DNA from: an uncultured Bacilli bacterium
GTDB taxonomy: Bacteria > Bacillota_I > Bacilli_A > RF39 > UBA660
Reading direction: 5' to 3'
Assembly: GCA_947627965.1 (NCBI GenBank)
Contig: CANQYA010000061.1
Span: forward strand, 1-6,090
DNA: 6,090 bases
The notes under the pieces are model-generated. The model was not told the DNA's origin. It made no database searches and saw only the letters and a program-made list of their open reading frames with translations. Both the position numbers and the translations under genes were made by a program. This document shows, in pieces, positions 1 through 5,746 of the stretch. Position 1 is the first letter of the stretch. Each line of letters opens with the position of its first letter.

Positions 1-633
1 CGCCAATTCCGTCAAGATGGCGATATTATCGAAGGGAAGATTCTCCTTTCATATGTCAAAGATAATAATGATAAAATTCCTTTAAATATTTTATTTGATG
101 ATCCTGTTGCTATTTGTACTAGAGTTAACTCTATGGAAGAAGATATAAGCGAAGTAGAAAAAGCTCGTAAACTTTTATATAGTAGCCGTAATCAATTATT
201 TATGAAGTTGTTTCTTCAGAATAATAATTTGAAAAGTACGACTTCGCATACGGTCAAAATGAGTTTTGGTGAGTATAAAATTGCTAAAAAAGAGGGCTTA
301 CATGTTTTTACAAGAGATGGCGAGTATTACATTCCTATTAGTGATGTCTTTCTTTTCCGTTTAGGTCATACTAAATTTGGAAAAATGCGTTTATTAATAG
401 AAGATACTTTGGAAGCATGGCGTAACAATATTTTAAATATGCCTTATGAAGATTTATATTTCTTTTCTCGTGAATTAAGGTTATTAATAAATGAATATGA
501 AAAGAAAAAAATTCCTAAGAAAATGGTAACTAACTTAAATACTTATGGCAATAATTTAATAAATAAAAGTTTTAATTTAAAAAAGACTATTAATTATACT
601 AAGGCAAGAGGTTTAATAAAAGTAAAATCTTAA
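1..633 (+). CDS. Unrecognised protein, 3' part (5' end outside window)
   Basis: The reading frame is open from the first base to the TAA at 631-633, giving 210 visible residues. The stretch before the first ATG (133) reads like protein (RQFRQDGDIIEGKILLSYV...) and no Shine-Dalgarno sequence precedes that ATG, so the gene very probably starts upstream of the window. I do not recognise the family. The visible part looks soluble: no membrane segment and no signal peptide. A mixed alpha/beta middle (SFGEYKIAKKEGLHVFTRDGEYYIPISDVF split over residues ~84-114 of the visible part) is followed by a helical stretch (EDTLEAWRNNIL, EDLYFFSRELRLLINEYEKKK) and a strongly basic C-terminus rich in Lys and Asn. 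The basic tail could suit nucleic-acid or ribosome binding, but that is speculation. It is separated from the next gene by 239 bp and an independent promoter, so it is probably not in the same transcription unit. Coding status is fairly sure; function is unknown. Confidence 0.7.
   Translation, partial: RQFRQDGDIIEGKILLSYVKDNNDKIPLNILFDDPVAICTRVNSMEEDISEVEKARKLLYSSRNQLFMKLFLQNNNLKSTTSHTVKMSFGEYKIAKKEGLHVFTRDGEYYIPISDVFLFRLGHTKFGKMRLLIEDTLEAWRNNILNMPYEDLYFFSRELRLLINEYEKKKIPKKMVTNLNTYGNNLINKSFNLKKTINYTKARGLIKVKS
120..133. repeat. 14-bp perfect palindrome TAGAGTTAACTCTA
   Basis: The 14 bases are identical on both strands and end on the A of the ATG at 133. They lie inside the open frame of the partial gene (coding for TRVNS), so they may be coincidental. 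If the gene did start at 133 they would sit where an operator would be expected. Only the palindrome itself is directly seen. Confidence 0.4.
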
Positions 634-656
634 GAAGGGTAATTAATACTTTTTTT
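618..656 (+). terminator. Possible weak terminator after the partial gene
   Basis: AAAAGTA (618-624) is complementary to TACTTTT (647-653), and a run of seven T follows from 650. The stem is AT-rich, its 3' arm is shared with the T run, and the loop of 22 nt spans the stop codon. That makes it a poor intrinsic terminator by usual standards, but no better candidate exists between this gene and the next promoter. Confidence 0.25.
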
Positions 657-689
657 ATTTATAAGAAAAATAATAAGGATAAAAACAAG

Positions 690-733
690 TTTAAAAGATA
701 CATGATTATAAGCCTTTTTAAAAGTTTACATAA
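690..733 (+). repeat. Imperfect direct repeat TTTAAAAG...TACATRA
   Basis: TTTAAAAGATACATGA (690-705) is echoed by TTTAAAAGTTTACATAA (717-733), starting 27 bp later. The core word TACATRA recurs at 780-786 and 841-847, giving four copies in the 224-bp spacer. The last copy overlaps the extended -10 of the xer promoter. In such AT-rich DNA some recurrence is expected by chance, so a role as protein-binding sites is only a possibility. Confidence 0.4.
723..733 (-). other. dif-like XerD half-site
   Basis: The + strand AGTTTACATAA is the complement of TTATGTAAACT, which equals the XerD-binding half of the B. subtilis dif site as I remember it. The adjoining 6-bp centre and the opposite 11-bp arm (717-end side excluded; 734-750 on this strand) do not resemble the XerC half, so this is not a complete canonical dif. 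The position, 140 bp upstream of a Xer recombinase gene, is what makes it notable. It could be a degenerate or single-recombinase site, an autoregulatory site, or chance. Confidence 0.3.
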
Positions 734-767
734 CAAATAATAAATATTTAATATTAAACGTTAAATT

Positions 768-801
768 TTTAGTAAAGCATACATAAATATTAAGTACTAA
801 A
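768..801. repeat. Inverted repeat TTTAGTA / TACTAAA
   Basis: Two perfect 7-bp arms (768-774 and 795-801) are separated by 20 bp. The arms lie about 45-80 bp upstream of the xer -10 element, where a regulator could bind. No T run follows, so it is not a terminator. Confidence 0.3.
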
Positions 802-844
802 CAATAAATATAATCTCTTTATAGTTTTATTATTTTCTTTTACA

Positions 845-853
845 TGATATAAT
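845..853 (+). promoter_or_regulatory. Extended -10 promoter of the xer gene
   Basis: TGATATAAT matches the extended -10 consensus TGnTATAAT exactly. A convincing TTGACA-like -35 is missing at 17-bp spacing (825-830 reads TTTTAT), which extended -10 promoters tolerate. Transcription should begin at about 859-861. It would drive xer and, because the spacings are so short, probably tdk and secA as well. Confidence 0.6.
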
Positions 854-859
854 TTTTAT

Positions 860-864
860 GGTGA
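860..864 (+). promoter_or_regulatory. Ribosome binding site deciding the xer start at 873
   Basis: GGTGA lies 8 nt before the ATG at 873. The earlier in-frame ATG at 858 has no Shine-Dalgarno sequence upstream and would fall at or before the predicted transcription start, so 873 is the better start. Confidence 0.6.
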
Positions 865-872
865 AAGATAAT

Positions 873-1772
873 ATGGAGTTAGATAGTAAATCAATGAAAA
901 TAATCGATAATTATTTAAAGTTTTTAAAATATGAAAAAAACTATTCTAATGATACGATTAAGAGTTATGGAACTGATGTAGTAGAATACATTAATTATGT
1001 TAATACTTATAAAAATAACTATTTAAAAATGAAATATAATGATTTAAAAGATTATCTTGTTTATTTAGATAAAGAAAATAATAGTAATGCAACCGTAGCC
1101 AGAAAAATCAGTTCTTTAAGAAGTTTTTACCGCTATTTAATGAATGAACAAATTATTGATAATAATCCTTTTTTAAGTATTAAACTTCCTAAAAAAGAAA
1201 AAAAATTACCTCGTTTCTTTCAATATAATGAATTAGAAGAACTATTTAATGTTCCTTCATTAACTACCCCTTTAGGACAGAGAGATCGTCTTATTTTAGA
1301 GATGTTGTATGCGACAGGCGTAAGAGTTTCTGAACTTGTCAATATTAAAAGAAGTGATATTACTAATAAAGAAATAAGAATACTTGGTAAAGGTAATAAA
1401 GAACGAATAGTAAGATTTGGTGACTATGCTTATGAAATATTGCAATTGTATTTAAGTGACGGTTATCAAAAATTAAATAAATATAATATTGATTATCTAT
1501 TTATAAATAAAAATTATCGTGTTTTAACGGATCGTGGTGTTCGTAAAATCCTGGATAAAATAATTGAAAAAACTTCTATAGATAAAAAAATATCTCCTCA
1601 TATGATAAGACATTCCTTTGCAACACATTTATTAAATGAAGGTTGTGATTTATTGAGTGTTCAGCAATTATTAGGGCACGACAGCCTAACTGCAACAGCA
1701 ATATATACTCATATTACTAATGATCGTATGAAAGAAGTTTATTTTAAAACTCATCCAAGGGCTAAGAAATAG
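873..1772 (+). CDS. xerD: Tyrosine site-specific recombinase of the XerC/XerD family
   Basis: This is a 299-residue tyrosine recombinase of the type that resolves chromosome dimers at dif with FtsK. Counting from the Met at 873, an N-terminal SAM-like core-binding domain (about 8-95, with the ARKISSLRSFYRYL motif) is followed by the catalytic domain. All six active-site residues are visible and nearly at the E. coli XerD positions: R151 (ATGVRVSEL), K173 (LGKGNKER), H243 and R246 (PHMIRHSFATHLL), H269 (LLGHDS) and the nucleophile Y278 (AIYTH). The protein ends in THPRAKK, close to the usual Xer ending HHPRA. Length is typical and there is no truncation. XerC and XerD are hard to tell apart without the genome, so the symbol is tentative; an integrase of a mobile element is less likely given the intact Xer C-terminus and the housekeeping neighbour. 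A start at 858 would add five residues but has no ribosome binding site. The stop overlaps the ribosome binding site of tdk, which indicates an operon. A dif-like half-site lies in the spacer upstream. Confidence 0.9.
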   Translation: MELDSKSMKIIDNYLKFLKYEKNYSNDTIKSYGTDVVEYINYVNTYKNNYLKMKYNDLKDYLVYLDKENNSNATVARKISSLRSFYRYLMNEQIIDNNPFLSIKLPKKEKKLPRFFQYNELEELFNVPSLTTPLGQRDRLILEMLYATGVRVSELVNIKRSDITNKEIRILGKGNKERIVRFGDYAYEILQLYLSDGYQKLNKYNIDYLFINKNYRVLTDRGVRKILDKIIEKTSIDKKISPHMIRHSFATHLLNEGCDLLSVQQLLGHDSLTATAIYTHITNDRMKEVYFKTHPRAKK

Positions 1773-1777
1773 GAGGT
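1771..1777 (+). promoter_or_regulatory. Strong ribosome binding site of tdk, overlapping the xer stop
   Basis: AGGAGGT is a near-perfect anti-16S match placed 5 nt before ATG 1783. Its first two bases are the end of the xer stop TAG, so translation of the two genes is probably coupled. Confidence 0.85.
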
Positions 1778-1782
1778 ACATA

Positions 1783-2388
1783 ATGGCAAAATTATATTTT
1801 AGATATGGAGCAATGGGATGTGGTAAATCCGCTCAATTATTACAAACGGCATATAATTATCAAGAACGAAATCTTAAAGCTTGTATCATGAAACCTAAAC
1901 TTGATACACGCAAAGAAAATAAAATTTATACAAGAATTGGTTTAGAAAAAGAAGTTGATTATTTAATCGAACAAGATGATGATTTATGGCAGATAATTAA
2001 TGATAAATTTAAAAATTATAATTGTATTTTAATTGACGAAGCTCAATTTTTACAAGAAAAGCAAGTCGATGCCTTAATGCAGGTTGCTATTTATTTAGAT
2101 ATTCCTGTTATTTGTTATGGTTTAAGAACAGATTTTTTAACTAATGGTTTTAAAGGGTCTACTAGACTTTTACAAATAGCTCACTCGATTGAAGAATTAA
2201 AAACTATTTGTCGTTGTGGTAAGAAAGCTATTTATAACGTCCGTTATATAAACGGGAAAGTAGCAGTAGGTGGGGAAAGTATTTTAATTGACAATAAAGA
2301 TAATGTCAAATATGTTTCTATGTGTCCAAAGTGTTATTATGAAGAAACAAAAAAAGCTATTAAAAAAGAGGAAGGTATGGTATACTAA
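1783..2388 (+). CDS. tdk: Thymidine kinase, type II
   Basis: The enzyme phosphorylates thymidine (and deoxyuridine) with ATP to give dTMP in the pyrimidine salvage pathway, in the cytoplasm. The 201-residue sequence has the P-loop GAMGCGKS (9-16, K15 binding phosphate), the Walker B and catalytic-base motif DEAQF (85-89, E86 as the likely base), the conserved YGLRTDF (112-118), and a zinc site from C143, C145 (TICRCG) and C181, C184 (CPKC). The lasso region before the second Cys pair contains VGGES, matching the family's nucleoside-binding loop. Overall it resembles the E. coli-type enzyme (AKLYF..GAM..GKS..LLQ..YNYQER, RIGL, LDIPVICYGLRTDF, ELKTIC) more than the Bacillus one. In the P-loop C13 stands where family members usually have Ala or Ser. 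It is complete, 10 bp after xer and 30 bp before secA, so it is probably cotranscribed with both. Confidence 0.95.
   Translation: MAKLYFRYGAMGCGKSAQLLQTAYNYQERNLKACIMKPKLDTRKENKIYTRIGLEKEVDYLIEQDDDLWQIINDKFKNYNCILIDEAQFLQEKQVDALMQVAIYLDIPVICYGLRTDFLTNGFKGSTRLLQIAHSIEELKTICRCGKKAIYNVRYINGKVAVGGESILIDNKDNVKYVSMCPKCYYEETKKAIKKEEGMVY
2378..2386 (+). promoter_or_regulatory. Possible internal extended -10 promoter for secA
   Basis: TGGTATACT fits TGnTATAAT with one difference and overlaps the last codons of tdk. Start of transcription would be near 2393, leaving a leader of about 26 nt that contains the secA ribosome binding site. No good -35 is visible (2358-2363 is TATTAA). This may allow separate expression of secA, but the match could also be chance. 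Confidence 0.35.
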
Positions 2389-2406
2389 AAGAAAGTATTA
2401 CTAAAA
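2383..2406 (+). repeat. Direct repeat TACTAAAA, two copies 16 bp apart
   Basis: Identical 8-bp words at 2383-2390 and 2399-2406 fill most of the tdk-secA gap and overlap the possible -10. A small inverted repeat ATACT / AGTAT (2382-2386 and 2394-2398) overlaps them. The repeat is short and may be without function. Confidence 0.3.
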
Positions 2407-2407
2407 T

Positions 2408-2414
2408 AGAGGTG
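2408..2414 (+). promoter_or_regulatory. Ribosome binding site of secA
   Basis: AGAGGTG precedes ATG 2419 at a usual distance (6 nt after GAGG) and fixes that start. Confidence 0.75.
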
Positions 2415-2418
2415 CGTT

Positions 2419-5400
2419 ATGACGGTAGAAGATTACGAAATGATAATAGAGGAAATCGAAAAATATGGTTACGAGGGAAGAAAACGTGATAAAGAAGTTA
2501 CTCTCTATAAAGATGCGATTAATGAAAAGACTGATCTTCGCCAAGAGACAGAAAAGCTAAAAGCATATGTAAACGGTGACGAAGAACGATTACAAGATAT
2601 TTTACCTAAAGCTTTAGCTATTATTAGTGAAGCAGGAAGAAGGTTTGGGCTAAGACCATATCCTGTTCAATTAATTGGAGCAATGGCTCTTAGCGATGGT
2701 AATATTGCTGAAATGAAGACAGGTGAAGGTAAAACGCTTACTGCTATAGTGGCAGGATATTTGAATGCTTTAGTTGGTAGGGGAGTTCATATTACTACTT
2801 CTAACGAATATTTAGCGGTAGAAAGTGGTTTTAAAAATATGGGTCCTATTTTAGAAGAAGCAGGTCTAACGGTAGGAGTTATTACAGGAACTAGAAATAA
2901 TCAAGATAAAAAATCTTTAGAAGAAAGAAGAAAAGCTTATCGTTGTGATGTTACCTATGCATCGAGTGATGCTTTAGCTTTTGACTACTTATATGACCAA
3001 ATTGCTAAAAGTGAAGACGAAGTTGTTTTTAGACGTGGTAAACCTGGTTTTGTTATTATCGACGAAGCTGATCAAGTTTTAGTAAATAATGCGACTACAC
3101 CTTTTATAATTGCAGGTGTTAACGAAGATGAAGAATTAGAAAAGCAAAAAAATTATCAATTAGCAAATGACTTTGTATATCAACTTTTTTTAGATCAAGA
3201 ACATTGTTTAGGAGTAAATAGTCAAGAGCAGTTATATATAAATTTATATGGTAATAAAGATGCATCCCGTTTTAACCAAAGATTTTATTCGGTTATCTAT
3301 TCTAAATCTTTTGGAGCTGAACTAACCGAACTTGGACAATTAACAGCTTTTAGTTACTTTTGTCGTGACGCCATTAAAAAAAGAATAAATGATCCTCTTA
3401 GTAGGGATTTAATTCTTAATTCGTCTGATTTTAAATTAGGGCAAGATGCTGACTATTTTATTGACGATAAAGGGGAAATTAATTTAACTTTAAGGGGAAT
3501 TGAACGAGCTACTAGACTTATACCTAGTATTCATGAATTAAATGAGCTATACCATAAAAAAGTACAAGAGACAGGTTTTAATCAATATATAAATAATGCT
3601 TTGAAAGCATACTTTGCTTTTACCGAAAGAAAAGATTATACTTTGATGGAAGGAACTGACCTTTTGGGAAACAAAGGTAAAAAATTAACTTTAATTATCG
3701 ATGGTCGTGCGGTGGAAGGGCGTGCTTATACAAATGGATTACAACAAGCTTTAGAATTAAAAGAAAGAACTTTAAAACCTAGTGAAAATGTTTTACTAAC
3801 ACCTGATACTAAAGAAATTGCTAAAATTTCGCCTCGTTCTTTTTTCGCATCATACAGCAAAGTAGGAGGTATGACTGGTACATCAGCTGAAAATATCTTT
3901 GAAAATATTTATGGAATGCCTACTATAAAAATTCCTAAAAATAGTGAACATGAATTGTCTTTAGAAGAACAAGAAGCTCTAGCTAAAACAAGGGTAAATA
4001 AACCGACAATCGTTTTTGCTACCGAAGAAGAAAAAATAAATGCTACAATTAATTCTATCGTGGAATCGATTGCTAAAGGACAACCAGTATTAGTGGGTAC
4101 TTATTCCGATAAAGAATCGATTATGCTTGCTCGTCTTTTACGTGCCAAAGGAATAGAATGTACTACTTTAAATACTTCTGATGCTAAAAGAGAAGCTGAA
4201 ATTGTTGCTCAAGCAGGAATTAAAGGAGCGGTTACTATTTCTACCCAAATGGCTGGACGTGGTACCGATATTAAATTAGGTGGCGATATGGATTATATTA
4301 CTAATTTATATCTAACTGAAAAAGCTAATGAAATGGTTGACTACAAATTTAAAGGTGTTCAGTTATCTAGTGTTCAAAGAGAAAGATTATTAAAGTCAGC
4401 TTTAAAATACGTTTTAGAACATAAAGAAGAAATATTAACAACTAAAAAAGAAGAATTAAAAGCCTTTGCTCAAGAAAAAAAGGACGAATTAATGAAAGTA
4501 GGAGGACTAAAAGTAATTGGTTTTGGTCATTACGAAACGAAAAGAAATGACGATCAGTTACGAGGAAGGTCAGCAAGACAAAACGATCCAGGAGTAACAG
4601 AATTTTACTGTAGTGTTAAGGGCGATTTAGAGAAGAAATTAAAAGTTCCTAAAGAAGCCATTGACGAATTACTAATGAAAGGATTAAAGCCAGGTAAACC
4701 AATGACTGGCGATAAAGTAAGTAAAATAGTAAGTGATGCTCAAAGGGTAATTGAAGGAGAATTTGAAAGTAGTCTCGAAGCTAATAAAAAACAAGACGAA
4801 TTATTTTATACTATGCGTCAAGAATTATTTGCCGAAAGAGAAGAAGTCCTTTATGCTGAAGGAAAAGAAATACAAAAGCAAATGAAAAAAGTTGTTATAA
4901 GTTCTGTTAAAGATATTATTAATGATAGTATTGTTAGTGGGGGATTTGATTTAGAACCTAAAACGAAACTTAGTAGTGTTAGATTAAATGAAGAAGAATT
5001 AATTTATAATATGAAAAAATATTTTGGTGTCGATTTGCGAGAGAGAATGGAAACGTCTTCTTTTGCAACGTTAGGAGATATCGAAAGTGCCGTCACTAAT
5101 GCGGTTTTATCAAAGTATCGTCGTATTAGAGATAATAATGGTGATGAAAAACAAGATAAAATTGATAAAGAAAGAATGTTAGGCATGATTGATGCTAGTT
5201 GGGGTAATTTCCAAGATAGTTTGGAAGATATAACAGCTCAAAGGAATTTGAACTCTATGGCTAATAATTCTAACTTTAGTGAAGAAAGAGAAATGCGTAA
5301 TTCTTATATTAAAGCAATAAAAGAAGCTAAGTTGGAAACACTAGCTAAAACTTTTGGTCGTAAGCAAGAAAAAGTTAGTAGCGAACAAAAGGATATTGAC

Positions 5401-5631
5401 GACCCTGAGATAAATAATGATTACTATGTATTTGATTTAAAAGATACTGGTAAAATAAGAAATTTAAAAGTAGAGACAAGACTTGCTATGTTTAATTTAT
5501 CAGTAAAGTTTCGCCTTTTAAAAGAACAAATTGGCAAGAAGATAAGTGAATTTACAAGAAATAAAAATCTTTTTCAAATTACAATAAAAGAAGAAGAAAA
5601 AGAAAAGGATAATCGTGGTATCAAAAAATAA
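2419..5631 (+). CDS. secA2: SecA-family translocase ATPase, divergent accessory (SecA2-like)
   Basis: A 1070-residue DEAD-type motor that should push precursor proteins through SecYEG at the inner face of the membrane. Seen in order: Q motif RPYPVQLIG (79-87), Walker A MKTGEGKT (99-106, K105), Walker B DEAD (215-218, where SecA usually has DEVD), a preprotein cross-linking region (about 231-420), GGMTGT (483-488), the second motor domain with GQPVLVGTYSDKES (554-567), MAGRGTD (611-617) and QLRGRSARQ (713-721), then the helical scaffold and two-helix finger around IDASWGNFQDSLEDI (924-938). Departures from housekeeping SecA include SNEYLAVES for VNDYLARRD, NNATTPFI for IDEARTPLI, IDGRAVEGRAY for DEFTGRxxPGRRY, and GFGHYETKRNDD for GTERHESRRIDN. 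The LRGYAQ-D segment after the finger is gone. The tail lacks the zinc-binding SEC-C motif and is instead a long basic extension (about 980-1070). SecA family is certain; the accessory role is inferred from divergence and from the exported protein gene downstream. A housekeeping secA is expected elsewhere in the genome. ATP-binding and arginine-finger motifs are intact, so it should be active. Confidence 0.93.
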   Translation: MTVEDYEMIIEEIEKYGYEGRKRDKEVTLYKDAINEKTDLRQETEKLKAYVNGDEERLQDILPKALAIISEAGRRFGLRPYPVQLIGAMALSDGNIAEMKTGEGKTLTAIVAGYLNALVGRGVHITTSNEYLAVESGFKNMGPILEEAGLTVGVITGTRNNQDKKSLEERRKAYRCDVTYASSDALAFDYLYDQIAKSEDEVVFRRGKPGFVIIDEADQVLVNNATTPFIIAGVNEDEELEKQKNYQLANDFVYQLFLDQEHCLGVNSQEQLYINLYGNKDASRFNQRFYSVIYSKSFGAELTELGQLTAFSYFCRDAIKKRINDPLSRDLILNSSDFKLGQDADYFIDDKGEINLTLRGIERATRLIPSIHELNELYHKKVQETGFNQYINNALKAYFAFTERKDYTLMEGTDLLGNKGKKLTLIIDGRAVEGRAYTNGLQQALELKERTLKPSENVLLTPDTKEIAKISPRSFFASYSKVGGMTGTSAENIFENIYGMPTIKIPKNSEHELSLEEQEALAKTRVNKPTIVFATEEEKINATINSIVESIAKGQPVLVGTYSDKESIMLARLLRAKGIECTTLNTSDAKREAEIVAQAGIKGAVTISTQMAGRGTDIKLGGDMDYITNLYLTEKANEMVDYKFKGVQLSSVQRERLLKSALKYVLEHKEEILTTKKEELKAFAQEKKDELMKVGGLKVIGFGHYETKRNDDQLRGRSARQNDPGVTEFYCSVKGDLEKKLKVPKEAIDELLMKGLKPGKPMTGDKVSKIVSDAQRVIEGEFESSLEANKKQDELFYTMRQELFAEREEVLYAEGKEIQKQMKKVVISSVKDIINDSIVSGGFDLEPKTKLSSVRLNEEELIYNMKKYFGVDLRERMETSSFATLGDIESAVTNAVLSKYRRIRDNNGDEKQDKIDKERMLGMIDASWGNFQDSLEDITAQRNLNSMANNSNFSEEREMRNSYIKAIKEAKLETLAKTFGRKQEKVSSEQKDIDDPEINNDYYVFDLKDTGKIRNLKVETRLAMFNLSVKFRLLKEQIGKKISEFTRNKNLFQITIKEEEKEKDNRGIKK

Positions 5632-5659
5632 GTGTCAAAAAGTGTCTTATTTACATTTT
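5626..5659 (+). terminator. Possible weak terminator or attenuator after secA
   Basis: AAATAAG (5626-5632) pairs perfectly with CTTATTT (5646-5652) around a 13-nt loop, and five T follow at 5656-5660 after TACAT-like bases. The stem includes the stop codon and has only one G-C pair. The loop region carries a direct repeat, AGTGTC at 5631-5636 and 5641-5646. Termination here would be leaky at best, so some readthrough into the next gene is plausible. Confidence 0.25.
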
Positions 5660-5697
5660 TGTACTTTACTAATTATTGTGTTATGTTTAAAATAAAA

Positions 5698-5725
5698 TTG
5701 ATAATATGATTAATAATAATATGAT
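5698..5725 (+). promoter_or_regulatory. Likely promoter of the exported-protein gene
   Basis: TTGATA (5698-5703) and TATGAT (5720-5725) each match the -35 and -10 consensus at five of six bases, with 16 bp between them. The start of transcription would be about 5732, right at the ribosome binding site. A second TATGAT at 5705-5710 has no good -35. The gene thus probably has its own promoter beside any readthrough from secA. Confidence 0.45.
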
Positions 5726-5731
5726 AAAGAT

Positions 5732-5736
5732 AGGAG
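5732..5736 (+). promoter_or_regulatory. Ribosome binding site of the exported-protein gene
   Basis: AGGAG lies 10 nt before ATG 5747, slightly long but acceptable, and no other start codon in this frame fits better. Confidence 0.7.
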
Positions 5737-5746
5737 CGTTTAAATA

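Noticed and set aside
133..633. A complete gene starting at ATG 133
   Set aside because: The same frame is open and protein-like back to base 1, and there is no Shine-Dalgarno sequence before 133, so a gene running in from outside is more likely.
717..750. A complete canonical dif site
   Set aside because: Only the 11-bp XerD-type arm matches; the central bases and the opposite arm are unlike known dif sequences.
747..758. Palindrome TTTAATATTAAA
   Set aside because: Only A and T, in a region where such palindromes are expected by chance; no supporting context.
873..1772. Integrase of a phage or integrative element
   Set aside because: The length, catalytic spacing and HPRA ending match chromosomal Xer proteins, no other mobile-element genes or att-like duplications are visible, and the gene is linked to tdk.
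3889..3913. Tandem 12-bp repeat GAAAATAT... in secA
   Set aside because: It only reflects the local peptide ENIFENIY written in AT-rich codons.
5004..5186. 60-codon minus-strand open frame
   Set aside because: It lies wholly inside the secA gene, has no ribosome binding site and its product looks like antisense of a coding helix; a shadow frame.
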